This document shows, one piece after another, positions 36,450-45,621 of a stretch of DNA of 64,000 nt. Source of the DNA: Granulicella cerasi (GTDB lineage: Bacteria; Acidobacteriota; Terriglobia; Terriglobales; Acidobacteriaceae); NCBI RefSeq assembly GCF_025685575.1, contig NZ_JAGSYD010000001.1, positions 747,852 to 811,851 on the forward strand, written 5' to 3'. The translations under genes and the position numbers were made by a program. The notes under the pieces were generated by a model, which was not told the origin of the DNA, searched no databases, and saw nothing but the letters and a program-made list of their open reading frames with translations. How positions within the stretch are numbered: position 1 is the first letter of the stretch; each line of letters begins with the position of its first letter.

Positions 36450-37424
36450 CTATTTGCGGGTCTTGGCGATGTCCGGGCCGAAGGTTTCCTGCTCGTTGGG
36501 CTGAGGCTCGGTGGGCACGGAGCCTTGTTCGCTGCTGTCGGGCATCAGGTGGTTCTCGATCAGACCCTGCTGCACAATGGCGAACGCCTCTTCGGGCGTG
36601 TCCGCGAACTTGAAGATGTTCACGTCATTCGGAGAGATCGCGCCCTTGGCCACCAGCGTGTCGAGGTTGATGACGTCGTTCCAGTACTGCTTGCCGTAGA
36701 TCACGACCGTGATCTTCTTGGCGAGCTTGTGCGTCTGGTCGAGCGTCAGCAGTTCGAACATTTCATCCAGCGTTCCGAAGCCGCCGGGGAAGACCACGAG
36801 TGCCTTCGCCAGGTACGCGAACCAGTACTTGCGCATGAAGAAGTAGTGGAAGTTGAAGTTCAGCTCCGGCGTGATGTACGGGTTCGGATACTGCTCGAAG
36901 GGCAGCTTGATGTTGAGGCCGATCGTTTTGCCGCCGGCCTCGTAGGCACCGCGGTTGGCGGCTTCCATGATGCCGGGGCCGCCGCCAGAGGTGATGACAA
37001 AGCGGTGGCGCTGGCCGGGCAGCGTTGTCGACCATGAGGTGAGCATGTGCGCGAGCTTGCGTGCGTCCTCGTAATAGCGGGCCATCTCGACGGCGGCCTC
37101 GGCGCGCTGGCGTTGCAGCTCGGTCGCGGTGCCCTGCGTTAGCGAGTCTGCGCAGGCTGGCTGCTCATCGGCGGGGGCGGGAGTGTTGGAACCGGTGTTG
37201 TCCAGCAGCTCAAGCTGCTTGTTCGCCTCGTCCATACCGCGGAAGCGGGCGGAGCCGAAGAAGACGACGGTGTCCTGGATGCGTTCGCGGCGAAAGCGCG
37301 CCATGGGCTCGGCGTACTCGGCCATAATGCGCAGCGGACGGCCTTCCGGCGAGTCGAGGAAGAGATCGTTTTCGTAGGCGAGGGGAGCAGCTTCGAGGAT
37401 CGGGAGCGTGGTGTCGTCGGCCAT
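36450..37424 (-). CDS. LOG-family protein (lysine decarboxylase-like fold)
   Basis: A 324-residue protein. VVFFGSARF, then VITSGGGPGIMEAANRGAYE and the signature PGGFGTLDEMFELLT, define the LOG/TIGR00730 family. That family includes cytokinin-type nucleotide phosphoribohydrolases that release a base from a nucleoside monophosphate. A polar insertion (about 70-110, rich in Ala, Pro and Gln) and a C-terminal acidic tail are longer than in typical members. The natural substrate in bacteria is often unknown. It was once annotated as lysine decarboxylase, which the missing PLP site makes wrong. It ends close to and convergent with the RNase HI gene. Confidence 0.88.
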   Translation of the reverse strand: MADDTTLPILEAAPLAYENDLFLDSPEGRPLRIMAEYAEPMARFRRERIQDTVVFFGSARFRGMDEANKQLELLDNTGSNTPAPADEQPACADSLTQGTATELQRQRAEAAVEMARYYEDARKLAHMLTSWSTTLPGQRHRFVITSGGGPGIMEAANRGAYEAGGKTIGLNIKLPFEQYPNPYITPELNFNFHYFFMRKYWFAYLAKALVVFPGGFGTLDEMFELLTLDQTHKLAKKITVVIYGKQYWNDVINLDTLVAKGAISPNDVNIFKFADTPEEAFAIVQQGLIENHLMPDSSEQGSVPTEPQPNEQETFGPDIAKTRK

Positions 37425-37462
37425 GCGCTCAAGGGTACTACCGGGGCGCAGCTGTCGTCGCT

Positions 37463-37810
37463 CTACGCGCGGTAATCGCGGTAGCTCAGCAGCTCGCTGA
37501 TGCCGATCCAGAGGTCGAGCAGACCGATTCCGCTGAAGAGGCCACGGACCCAGCCGCGCTGCAACACGTTGTCGATCATCGGGTGCGCGTGCATCCAGCT
37601 ATTCATGTCCCAGTAGCGCGGCGACCACGGCAGTACCGTCATCAGCGCGCCCACATAGAAGCAGAAGAGTACCAGCACAATCAGGCTCGCGCGCTGCAAC
37701 CAGATCGGTGCAGGCGGATCACTGGGCTTTGGCGCGGCAGAACCCGTCTTCGGGGTGCTCTCCGGGACCTGTGGGGGAAACAGGTCTTGTTGTTGAGACG
37801 GCGTCGTCAC
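37463..37810 (-). CDS. Small membrane protein, unknown
   Basis: A 115-residue product. A Pro-rich cytoplasmic N-terminus of about 37 residues precedes a clear transmembrane helix (ASLIVLVLFCFYVGALMTVL), then a loop rich in Trp and His (PWSPRYWDMNSWMHAHPMID) and a second hydrophobic stretch (GLFSGIGLLDLWIGISELL). I do not recognise a family. The start is a GTG. It lies between the LOG gene and the SGNH hydrolase gene on the same strand, with short gaps of 38 and 19 bases, suggesting an operon. Confidence 0.65.
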   Translation of the reverse strand: MTTPSQQQDLFPPQVPESTPKTGSAAPKPSDPPAPIWLQRASLIVLVLFCFYVGALMTVLPWSPRYWDMNSWMHAHPMIDNVLQRGWVRGLFSGIGLLDLWIGISELLSYRDYRA

Positions 37811-37829
37811 TCCCTACCACGGTAACAGG

Positions 37830-38576
37830 CTACGGCTTCGGACGCGACATTGCCTCTGCGACGGCCTTCTCGGCAAGCGGTCCCATCACGGCATAGCCGG
37901 CCTCGCTGGGGTGCACGCCTTCCTTGCTCATGCCCGGCTTCATGCCGCCGTCGGCATCTGCCAGCGCTCTGTAGTAGTCGAGGTACACAAGGCCATGGCT
38001 GGCCGCGTAGCTGCGAATCCACGCATTCAACGTGCGGATCTTCGGCGCGGGGTTGAGGCCGCGACGCCAGGGAAAATCGAGTGCGGGCGTTACCGAGGCC
38101 ATCACCACGCGGATGTGGTTTGCGGCAGCGAGCTCCACCATCGAGGTCAGGTTGTCCTCGGTCATCTCCGGCGTCATGGGGCCGGTATTGGCGGCAACGT
38201 CGTTGGTGCCTGCGAGAATGACGACGAGCTCCGGGTGCAGCCGCACGACGTCCTGCTGAAAGCGGAGGAGCATCTGCGAGGTCGTCTGGCCGCTGATGCC
38301 GCGGTTCACGTAAGGCTTGCCGGGGAAGAACGTGCCGACCTCGCGTCCCCACACCGCCGTGATCGAGTCTCCGAAGAAAACAACGCGACCCGCTTGCGGG
38401 GCCAGCATCGCGTCCTCTGCGCCGTAGCACTTCAAGCAGCCGAAGTCTTCATACCGCGACTTCAGCGTGGCAAGTTCTTTCTCCGGATCAGCCGCTGGCT
38501 GCGCGGTGGGAGCGGTTTGCGACAGGAGCGGAGCTGCGAACAACGCAAGAGCAAAGGGAAGAAGCAAGGCACGCAT
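37830..38576 (-). CDS. Secreted SGNH/GDSL-type hydrolase
   Basis: A 248-residue protein with a signal peptide (about 1-19, ending LLSQ). Block I is VVFFGDSITAVWG (nucleophile Ser), block III is VVILAGTNDVAANTG with the Asn, and block V is EGVHPSEAGYAVM with the catalytic His two residues from a Pro. This is the carbohydrate-esterase-like SGNH pattern. Likely substrates are acetyl esters on plant or bacterial polysaccharides outside the cytoplasm. It lies just upstream of a GH51 arabinofuranosidase stop on the same strand, which supports a role in hemicellulose side-chain removal. A GGAGA 4 bases before the ATG supports the start. Confidence 0.85.
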   Translation of the reverse strand: MRALLLPFALALFAAPLLSQTAPTAQPAADPEKELATLKSRYEDFGCLKCYGAEDAMLAPQAGRVVFFGDSITAVWGREVGTFFPGKPYVNRGISGQTTSQMLLRFQQDVVRLHPELVVILAGTNDVAANTGPMTPEMTEDNLTSMVELAAANHIRVVMASVTPALDFPWRRGLNPAPKIRTLNAWIRSYAASHGLVYLDYYRALADADGGMKPGMSKEGVHPSEAGYAVMGPLAEKAVAEAMSRPKP

Positions 38577-38624
38577 GAAATCTCCAGGTGACGCCAGCCG
38601 TCTGAAGAACGGCTGCGCACCATG

Positions 38625-40505
38625 CTACTGCAACGGAATGTCGAGGACCTCGATCGTGTTGCCGGCGAGAGTGTGCTTCCACTCGGCACCGACATTCACG
38701 CGGGAGTCCACGGGCACGAGGTGCTTCGGCGCGTCGATGCTGTTGGTGTCCCAGCGGCTCTTTGCAGAAAGCGTGGTCACAGCCGCTTTGCCGGGCTTCA
38801 CGTGCGGCAGCGAGAGCTCGACGTTGGCTGGCTTGTCGCCACCGTTCACGAGCTTGAGGAAGAGCGTCTTGCCGTCTGCTGAAACCGTGGCGGACGCAAA
38901 CACGCGGGCCGATTCGCCATCGTTGGTGCTCCTGGCGACAAACGCGCCGAGGTGGTTTGCAAACATCACCTGCGCGTAGTAGCTCGGTGAGCCGTAGGCG
39001 TGCGCCGCGTCATAGCCGATGAGGTCGGAGCTCCACTGCATTCCGCCGGGATTCACGTTCACGAACAGCGGCGCGTATGACGCCATGACGATCAGGTCGC
39101 TGTTGCGCTCCATGCTCGTCATGAAGGCCGCGTCGCCGAGAGCCGCGGCCATGTTCGGCGTAGGCGTTCCAACGCGCGTCGCCCACTCGCCGATGAAGAT
39201 CTTCGACCCGCTACGGTCCATCGTGTCGTAGTGGTGCAGCATCGCGTAGAACTCCTCCGGCGACTTGTAATAGTGATCGTCGATGACGTCTGGCACGGTG
39301 TTCTTGACCGGCGTCGTGGCGATCAACTTCAGCTCCGGATACTTCGCGCGAATCGCCTTCGCAAACGCGGCAAAGCGGTCTTCGTAGCTTCCGCTCTTAT
39401 CGAACCAGTCTTCGTTGCCGATCTCGACGTAGTGCAGCGGAAAGGGTTGTGGATGGCCGTCGCGGGCACGCTCGGCGCCCCACTTCGTGTTGGTGTCACC
39501 GGTGACGTACTCAATCTCGTCGAGCGCGTCCTGCACGAAGGGCTTCAGCGCTTCGTGATCAACGTGCTTGCCATCGAGCGTGTAGCCCGCGAAGACTGCG
39601 AGCAGCGGGTCCATGTGCAGGTCTTCACACCACTCGAGAAACTCCAGCAGGCCGAGCCCATCGCTGGAGCGATAGTGCCACGTGCCCTGGTGCCCGGGGC
39701 GATCAATGAGCGGACCGATCGTCTGCTTCCAGTTGTAGTGGTCCTCGATCGTGTTGCCTTCCACGTAGTTGCCGCCGGGCATGCGCAGGAAGTGCGGATG
39801 CAGCGCAGCCATCATTTCCATCAGGTCTTCGCGGTTGCCGTTGGCGCGGTTCTTATACGTCGGCGTCATGACGCTGACGAGTTGAAACTGCACCGTGCCG
39901 GGATGCGCGAAGGTGATGACGAGGTGATTGTTCTTGCTCGCCACGAGGGTGCTCTTCGTGGGCAACGCGAACTGATACTGCTTCCATGCGCCGTCCTGCA
40001 AGGGAACGGTGGCCTCAGCCAACGTTGCATTGTCGACATCAGAAACCAGACGTACACGCGCATCGCCTACGCCGCTCGACTTTGCATAGAACGAGCCCTT
40101 GTACTCCGTTGACGGCTTCAGTCCCATGCCCCAGTAGCCATCGTTCATCACGCCTGCCTGGTTCGCCGCGGAGGCGTCCATGATCGTCAGCTTCATGCTG
40201 CGCGGCAACGCCTTCGAGGGGCCGTCTGTAGAGGGTTCCATGCTCGCATGGCTGTTGCCTCCGCTCTCGACGAACCAGTGCTCGAAGCCGCTCCAATGCG
40301 GTGCGAAGTTGCGATTGTTCACCAGCTCTGCGTAGAGTCCGCCATCGTAGGAGTAGTTGATTTCTTCGGTCATCAAACCGTAGAGCGCAGGGCTGACGGC
40401 AGCCACGTGCTGCGTCGGATCGATCGCAATCTTTACGGTAGTTTGCGCAGATGCGGCGGTAGTCACGGCGGCGAGCGCGAGGCTGGCGAAGTTCAGAGGC
40501 TTCAA
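38625..40505 (-). CDS. Secreted GH51 alpha-L-arabinofuranosidase
   Basis: A 626-residue glycoside hydrolase that removes arabinofuranose side chains from arabinan, arabinoxylan or arabinogalactan. The acid/base is Glu365 (EIGNEDWF) and the nucleophile is Glu440 (FIGEWATR), both in the GH51 context. FLRMPGGNYVEGNTIEDHYNWK is a further family signature. A carbohydrate-binding-like beta domain occupies about residues 95-215. I chose the TTG at 40505 because AAGGAGT lies 6 bases upstream and the product then begins with a normal signal peptide (MKPLNFASLALAAVTTAASA). An ATG at 40532 opens the frame but places the ribosome site inside the gene. The neighbouring galactose operon may serve the same polysaccharides. 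Confidence 0.92.
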   Translation of the reverse strand: MKPLNFASLALAAVTTAASAQTTVKIAIDPTQHVAAVSPALYGLMTEEINYSYDGGLYAELVNNRNFAPHWSGFEHWFVESGGNSHASMEPSTDGPSKALPRSMKLTIMDASAANQAGVMNDGYWGMGLKPSTEYKGSFYAKSSGVGDARVRLVSDVDNATLAEATVPLQDGAWKQYQFALPTKSTLVASKNNHLVITFAHPGTVQFQLVSVMTPTYKNRANGNREDLMEMMAALHPHFLRMPGGNYVEGNTIEDHYNWKQTIGPLIDRPGHQGTWHYRSSDGLGLLEFLEWCEDLHMDPLLAVFAGYTLDGKHVDHEALKPFVQDALDEIEYVTGDTNTKWGAERARDGHPQPFPLHYVEIGNEDWFDKSGSYEDRFAAFAKAIRAKYPELKLIATTPVKNTVPDVIDDHYYKSPEEFYAMLHHYDTMDRSGSKIFIGEWATRVGTPTPNMAAALGDAAFMTSMERNSDLIVMASYAPLFVNVNPGGMQWSSDLIGYDAAHAYGSPSYYAQVMFANHLGAFVARSTNDGESARVFASATVSADGKTLFLKLVNGGDKPANVELSLPHVKPGKAAVTTLSAKSRWDTNSIDAPKHLVPVDSRVNVGAEWKHTLAGNTIEVLDIPLQ

Positions 40506-40608
40506 GCAGGACTCCTTTATTTCGGCAGCCATACTATAGGTCGGCTGTCGGCTTCGGCTAGAGAAACCTGCGACGCCGGCCTTCGCGCGACTGTCGGGAG
40601 AACGGAAA

Positions 40609-40635
40609 AGCGGAAGCCCTTGTGAGGCTTCCGCT
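40609..40635 (-). terminator. Terminator of the galKTE operon
   Basis: A perfect 10-base stem (AGCGGAAGCC/GGCTTCCGCT) with a 7-base loop, just after the galE stop. On the minus strand it runs into TTTTCC. Confidence 0.8.
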
Positions 40636-40656
40636 CTGTCGGTCTGTAGCGCGGTT

Positions 40657-41631
40657 TTACTGCTTGGGATAACGCTGCTGATGCCACTCCCATGCAGATT
40701 TCAGGATGTCTTCAATCTTCGGTGTCTGCGGCTTCCAGCCGAGCACTTCCTTCGCCCGTTCGCTGGAGGCGACGAGGCGAGCAGGATCGCCATCGCGACG
40801 CGGCTTCATCTCCACAGGAATCTTGTGGCCGGTCACGCGGCGTGCCGCTTCGACCACTTCTTTCACGCTGAAGCCCTGGCCGTTGCCGAGGTTGCAGATG
40901 ATCTTGTCTTCCTTGTTCAAGGCATCGAGAGCGAGAATGTGTGCTGCCGCGAGATCTTCGACGTGAATGTAATCGCGAATGCAGGTACCGTCCGGCGTGT
41001 CATAGTCCTCGCCGAAGATGAAGATCTTCTCGCGGCGGCCGAGAGCGACATCGAGGATCAGCGGGATGATGTGCGTCTCCGGCTCATGCGCTTCGCCACG
41101 TCCGGGCAGCGCGCCAGCGACGTTGAAGTATCGCAGTGAAGCGTAGCGCAGACCGTGAATGCGGTTGAACCACTGCAGCATGTATTCAACGAGCAGCTTG
41201 GACTCTCCGTAGGCGTTGGTCGGTGCAAGCTTCGCGGTCTCGGCGATGGGCAGGACTTCAGGTTCGCCATAAACGGCCGCGGTGGAGCTGAATACCAGCT
41301 TTTTCACGCCGGTCGTATGCATTGCCTCCAGCAGCGCCAGCGTGGAGGCCGTGTTGTTGCGGAAGTAGACCTCGGGAATCCGCATCGAGTCGCCTGCTTC
41401 AATGAGCGCGGCGAAGTGCAGCACGCCATCGGGTTGCAGGGCACGCAGCACGCTTTCCACGGCAACGCGGTCGGCTATATCGGCTTCCACGAAGTTCACG
41501 CCCACGGGCACTTCATCGCGCTTGGAGTGACAGAGGTTGTCGAGCACCGTTACGTCATGACCGGCGCTCTTGAGGATCGTAGCGACCGTGCCGCCAATGT
41601 ATCCGGCACCGCCGGTGATCAGGACCTTCAT
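40657..41631 (-). CDS. galE: UDP-glucose 4-epimerase
   Basis: A 324-residue extended short-chain dehydrogenase. [17 protein letters not shown] binds [26 protein letters not shown] is the GalE stretch. [17 protein letters not shown] holds the catalytic Ser, and [15 protein letters not shown] the Tyr and Lys. It interconverts UDP-glucose and UDP-galactose in the cytoplasm. It is the last gene of galK-galT-galE, overlapping galT by 4 bases, with AAGGAG 7 bases before the ATG. Besides galactose breakdown it could supply UDP-galactose for the exopolysaccharide about 20 kb away. Confidence 0.95.
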   Translation of the reverse strand: MKVLITGGAGYIGGTVATILKSAGHDVTVLDNLCHSKRDEVPVGVNFVEADIADRVAVESVLRALQPDGVLHFAALIEAGDSMRIPEVYFRNNTASTLALLEAMHTTGVKKLVFSSTAAVYGEPEVLPIAETAKLAPTNAYGESKLLVEYMLQWFNRIHGLRYASLRYFNVAGALPGRGEAHEPETHIIPLILDVALGRREKIFIFGEDYDTPDGTCIRDYIHVEDLAAAHILALDALNKEDKIICNLGNGQGFSVKEVVEAARRVTGHKIPVEMKPRRDGDPARLVASSERAKEVLGWKPQTPKIEDILKSAWEWHQQRYPKQ

Positions 41632-42671
41632 CGTGTCTCCTTGCCAATCGCTGTTCGCAGTGTCGCGGCTGCAGACTCCGGCGTAATGTCTCGTTGCGGT
41701 GAACCTAACAGTTCAAAGCCCACCATGAATTTACGCACCGTAGCCGAACGTAGCAATGGCGGGTAGAAATGCGCGTGCAAAACCCACTCTTCATGCGCCT
41801 CGCCGTCGGCGGGCGCAGGGTGGAAGCCCATGGAGTAAGGGAATGGTGTGTCGAAGACGCGGTTGTAGCCTGCGGTGACGGCTTTCAGGATATCGGCAAG
41901 GCCATCGCGCTGTGGCGCGCTCAACGAATGCATGTGGGCCACGGCTTCGCGCGGCAGCAACAATACTTCAAAAGGCCACACCGCCCAGAAAGGCACCAAC
42001 GCGACCCAGGTGTCGTTGCTGGCGACGATGCGCTCGTTCTGCGCAAGCTCCAGGCGCAGATACTCCGCGAGCAGCGGCTTGCCGTTCTCGGCGAAGAACT
42101 TCTGCTGCGCGGCGAGTTCAACCGTCGCCTCATTCGGCACGTGCTCGGTGGCCCATATCTGTCCGTGCGGATGCGGATTGCTCGCGCCCATCATGGCGCC
42201 GCGGTTCTCGAAGATCTGTACGTAGCTCACATCTTCGCGCGCGCCGAGTTCGGCTTCCTGCGCGGCCCACACATCGACCACGTTGCGAATGCTCGCGACC
42301 GGCATCGTGGCCAGCGTAAGGTCGTGGCGCGGATCGAAGCAGAGCACGCGACAGATGCCACGCTCGGTGGTCGCGCGCAACAGGCCAGCGTTGTTCATGT
42401 CGAACTCGGCATGAGGCACGTCACTCTTCAGCGCGGCGTAGTCGTTTTCGAAGACATAGGTCTCGGTATATTGCGGCGTGATCGCGCCGCCTGCGCGCTC
42501 GTTCCCGGGGCAGAGGTAGCACTTGGGGTCATACTGCGGCGCGGTGGGGACGGTCGTGTCTTCTGTCTGTCCCTGCCACGGACGCTGCGTGCGGTGCGGT
42601 GAAACGATGACCCACTCTCCGCGCAGAGCGTTCCAGCGGCGGTGCGGTTGCTGCGTGAAGATCTCGTTCAT
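41628..42671 (-). CDS. galT: Galactose-1-phosphate uridylyltransferase
   Basis: A 347-residue enzyme that exchanges UMP between UDP-glucose and galactose-1-phosphate. [24 protein letters not shown] opens the N-terminal domain. [13 protein letters not shown] contains a metal-site Cys pair. [16 protein letters not shown] holds the His-x-His-x-Gln-like nucleophile region. [28 protein letters not shown] closes the C-terminal domain. The ATG at 42671 overlaps the galK stop by 4 bases and has GGAGG about 8 bases upstream. A longer frame to 42836 lacks support and runs over galK. It is the middle gene of the Leloir operon. Confidence 0.95.
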   Translation of the reverse strand: MNEIFTQQPHRRWNALRGEWVIVSPHRTQRPWQGQTEDTTVPTAPQYDPKCYLCPGNERAGGAITPQYTETYVFENDYAALKSDVPHAEFDMNNAGLLRATTERGICRVLCFDPRHDLTLATMPVASIRNVVDVWAAQEAELGAREDVSYVQIFENRGAMMGASNPHPHGQIWATEHVPNEATVELAAQQKFFAENGKPLLAEYLRLELAQNERIVASNDTWVALVPFWAVWPFEVLLLPREAVAHMHSLSAPQRDGLADILKAVTAGYNRVFDTPFPYSMGFHPAPADGEAHEEWVLHAHFYPPLLRSATVRKFMVGFELLGSPQRDITPESAAATLRTAIGKETR

Positions 42672-43822
42672 CGGGGGGCCTCCTCGGTCGCGATCTCCGG
42701 GTGCTCGGCGACGGCGCCATCGCTGGCCTCGCAGAGGTATACCTCGGCGTCGATCTGCCAGTGTTGCTTGTACGCTGCCTTGACGGCTGCGACGAAGTCC
42801 TCGACAGCATCCTTGGCGACGAGGTTCACGACGCATCCGCCGAAGCCGCCGCCGGTGAGCCGTGCGCCAAAGCAGCCGGGCTGCTGGCCGGCGACCTCGA
42901 CGAGGAAGTCAACCTCTTCGCAGCTTGCTTCAAAGAGATCGCGATAGCTGACGTGGCCCTCCTGCAGGACCTGGCCGAGCGCGGCGGCGTCGCCGGCAAG
43001 CATCGCTGCGGCAGCACGTTTCACGCGGGCGTTCTCGGTAATGATGTGGCTGCAGCGCTTGTAGCTTTCGGGCGAAAGCTCCGCGCGCACAGAGTCAAGT
43101 TGCTCCATCTCCGCGTCGCCAAGATCTCGCACACCGAAACGCTCGCGCAACAAAGTCTGGCCTTCTTCCACTTCTTTGCGACGCTCGGCGTAAGCGCTGC
43201 CCGCGGTCACGGTATGCTTCACGCCGCTGTTCACGACGACGATGCTGCACGCGGCAAGCGCGCCGGTGTTCATCGGCAGCAGCTTGTACTCGAGGTCGCG
43301 CGTATTCAGCAGCAGCGCATGACCCGCACGCGCTGCGGTGATGACGAACTGGTCCATGATGCCGCACGGGGAGCCGACGTAGCGGTTTTCCGCGCGCTGA
43401 GCGAGCAGAGCAATTTCGCCGACAGGCAGCTTTGCGCCCGCATGATGCAGCAGCGCGGCGGCGGTTGCGACCTCCACCGAGGCTGACGAACTCAGGCCTG
43501 CGCCGAGCGGTACGTTGCCTTCGATGTGCAGATGAAACGGCGGCACCTCGATACCCAGCACCTGCAGCTCACGCAGCACGCCAACGGAGTAGTCGCTCCA
43601 GTCGCCGACTCGGGTTGAGCGATCGTCGCGCGCGATCGTGCGCTTCGTCGGGAACATGCCGCAGGTGAAGTGGTAGTGATCGTCGGCGGGTTCTGACAAC
43701 GAGGCCGTCGTATGAAACGGGATAGCCATGGGCAGGACGAGGCCGCCGCTGTAGTCGGTGTGCTCGCCGATAAGGTTCACCCGGCCGGGCGCAGTGAAAT
43801 CGATTACACGAGGGGATGACAA
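42668..43822 (-). CDS. galK: Galactokinase
   Basis: A GHMP kinase of about 384 residues that phosphorylates galactose at C1. [24 protein letters not shown] is the galactokinase signature. [18 protein letters not shown] is the ATP loop. [10 protein letters not shown] supplies the catalytic Asp, and [15 protein letters not shown] is the third GHMP motif. It is the first gene of galK-galT-galE. The start is not certain. I prefer a TTG at 43822 with AAGGA about 11 bases upstream and a product length close to E. coli GalK. Another TTG at 43852 gives ten more residues. Confidence 0.93.
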   Translation of the reverse strand: MSSPRVIDFTAPGRVNLIGEHTDYSGGLVLPMAIPFHTTASLSEPADDHYHFTCGMFPTKRTIARDDRSTRVGDWSDYSVGVLRELQVLGIEVPPFHLHIEGNVPLGAGLSSSASVEVATAAALLHHAGAKLPVGEIALLAQRAENRYVGSPCGIMDQFVITAARAGHALLLNTRDLEYKLLPMNTGALAACSIVVVNSGVKHTVTAGSAYAERRKEVEEGQTLLRERFGVRDLGDAEMEQLDSVRAELSPESYKRCSHIITENARVKRAAAAMLAGDAAALGQVLQEGHVSYRDLFEASCEEVDFLVEVAGQQPGCFGARLTGGGFGGCVVNLVAKDAVEDFVAAVKAAYKQHWQIDAEVYLCEASDGAVAEHPEIATEEAPR

Positions 43823-43947
43823 AGGGGCAATTTTCCTTCGCGGGAGGGTCAAAGCAGGGGAAGATCAAGCTTTGCCGGTGCACGAGTATGCTTGCACACT
43901 CGCTTCCCCGCAGGCAACAGCGATTCGGTCAGTTTCTACGGCAGCAA

Positions 43948-43975
43948 AGAGCGCAGGCACTGTGGCCTGCGCTCT
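43948..43975 (-). terminator. Terminator after the alcohol dehydrogenase gene
   Basis: A perfect 11-base stem (AGAGCGCAGGC and complement) with a 6-base loop ACTGTG. On the minus strand it is followed by TTTGCTG. It lies 18 bases after the adhP stop. Confidence 0.75.
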
Positions 43976-43992
43976 CGTGCGTGGACGGACGC

Positions 43993-45015
43993 TTAGAGCT
44001 CGATGACGATACGGCCGTCGATCTTGCCTGCCTTCATGCGGTCGAAGACGTCGTTGATGTCTTCGAGCTTCGCGGTGGAGTAATTCACCTTCACCTTGCC
44101 TTCGGCGGCGAAGCCGAGGCACTCCGCCATGTCGAGACGCGTGCCGACGATGGAGCCGCGCAGCGTCTTGCGGTTCAGTACGAGGTCGAAGATCGACACC
44201 GGGAAGTCGCCCGGCGGCAGACCGCAGAGCGCCATCGTGCCGTGGCGACGGATGAGGTCCCTCGCGAGTGCGAATGCCTTGGACGAGACCGCCGTGACGA
44301 GTACGCCGTGCGCGCCACCGCCGGTGATCTGCTCCACCTGCGCGACCGCGTCGGCGTCGAGGCCATTGACGACTGCGTCTGCGCCCATGCGCTTGGCGAG
44401 GTCCAGCTTCTCGGCGGAGATGTCGAGGCCGATGACGTTCATGCCCATCGCCTTGGCGTACTGCACGGCCACGTGGCCGAGACCGCCGACGCCGGAGACC
44501 ACGACCCACTGGCCCGGCTTCGTCTCGGTCTCCTTCAGGCCCTTGTAGACCGTGACGCCCGCGCAGAGGATCGGCGCCACCGGTGTGTACTCCACGTTCG
44601 CCGGCAGATGGCCGACGTAGTTCGGATCGACGAGGCAGTACTCGGCGAAGCTGCCGTTCACGCTGTAGCCAGCGTTCTTCTGCGCCTTGCAGAGCGTCTC
44701 CCAGCCGCTCAGGCAGAACTCGCAGTGGCCGCACGCGGAGTAAAGCCACGGTACGCCGACGCGATCGCCTTCCTTCACGCTGGTGACGCCTGCGCCGACG
44801 GCAGTGATGTAGCCCACGCCTTCGTGGCCGGGAATGAACGGCGGTGTCGGCTTCACCGGCCAGTCGCCTTCGGCGGCGTGCAGGTCGGTATGACACACAC
44901 CGGTCGCAACGACCTTCATCAACGCCTGGCCGGGACCCACCTCGGGGATCGCGACCTCTTCGATCACGAGCGGCTTGCCAAACTCGCGAACCACTGCAGC
45001 TTTCATTGTTGCCAT
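43993..45015 (-). CDS. adhP: Zinc-dependent alcohol dehydrogenase, AdhP-like
   Basis: A 340-residue medium-chain dehydrogenase. Catalytic zinc ligands are in ATGVCHTDLHAAEGDW and PFIPGHEGVG. The structural zinc lobe has the four cysteines of CGHCEFCLSGWETLC. The NAD site is VVVSGVGGLGHVAVQYAKAMGM. ILCAGVTVYKGLK and LPPGDFPVSIFDLVLNR are typical of AdhP/AdhA alcohol dehydrogenases that act on ethanol and short primary alcohols. It follows a DUF779 gene by 15 bases and is near an aldehyde dehydrogenase gene, so alcohol is probably oxidised to acid by this cluster. A hairpin terminator follows the stop. Confidence 0.93.
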   Translation of the reverse strand: MATMKAAVVREFGKPLVIEEVAIPEVGPGQALMKVVATGVCHTDLHAAEGDWPVKPTPPFIPGHEGVGYITAVGAGVTSVKEGDRVGVPWLYSACGHCEFCLSGWETLCKAQKNAGYSVNGSFAEYCLVDPNYVGHLPANVEYTPVAPILCAGVTVYKGLKETETKPGQWVVVSGVGGLGHVAVQYAKAMGMNVIGLDISAEKLDLAKRMGADAVVNGLDADAVAQVEQITGGGAHGVLVTAVSSKAFALARDLIRRHGTMALCGLPPGDFPVSIFDLVLNRKTLRGSIVGTRLDMAECLGFAAEGKVKVNYSTAKLEDINDVFDRMKAGKIDGRIVIEL

Positions 45016-45030
45016 TTCTCTACAGACCTT

Positions 45031-45429
45031 TCAGATACGCCCGGCTGCGCGCAGGGCGTGGATTTCGTCGTCGTTGAACACATGCGAGCGGGTGATGAAC
45101 TGCAACCCGCCCGGACCTTCGAGAGAGAACGCCGCGCCGAAGCCCGGAGTCACGTCGATCACAATCTGCGTGTGCTTCCAGTACTCGAACTGCTGCGGCG
45201 AGATGTAGAACTCCGCTCCGCCAATTTCACCGACCTTCACATCGCGACTGCCAATGCGAAATTCGCCGACAGGAAAACACATCGGCGCGGAGCCTTCGCA
45301 GCATCCGCCGGATTGGTAGAACAGGATGGGCCCGTGCTGCTCTTGCAGCGTTGCAATGAGCTGCAGCGCCGCAGGTGTCGCGATCACCTGCGACGGCACA
45401 GCCTGGTTGGTTTCAGTCGTCGTGCTCAT
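45031..45429 (-). CDS. DUF779 protein of alcohol/aldehyde dehydrogenase clusters
   Basis: A 132-residue cytoplasmic protein. GPILFYQSGGCCEGSAPMCFP with its double Cys, and GGAEFYISPQQFEYWKHTQIVIDV and GFGAAFSLEGPGG, are the conserved core of DUF779. This family is commonly encoded beside aldehyde dehydrogenases; its biochemical role is not established. The cysteines suggest metal or redox chemistry. The ATG at 45429 with GGAG 7 bases upstream is preferred over a frame opening at 45576 that reads low-complexity sequence. It lies between aldehyde dehydrogenase (192 bases upstream) and adhP. Confidence 0.87.
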   Translation of the reverse strand: MSTTTETNQAVPSQVIATPAALQLIATLQEQHGPILFYQSGGCCEGSAPMCFPVGEFRIGSRDVKVGEIGGAEFYISPQQFEYWKHTQIVIDVTPGFGAAFSLEGPGGLQFITRSHVFNDDEIHALRAAGRI

Positions 45430-45621
45430 GAACACTCCGGGATGGGTGAAGGGTTGTGCAGGCCACAGAAGCCGTGGCGGTCCCTTGGCGTTCTCCGCGC
45501 TCTTGGCGTCGAGGCTCTCGCTCGGACTGGCAGAGTCGCCGGTGTGAGCGGAAAGCTTCGACGCAAAGGACGCCAAGATCGCGAAGGTAACGCGACGGGA
45601 GTCGTGCAGAGAGGGAAAGCA

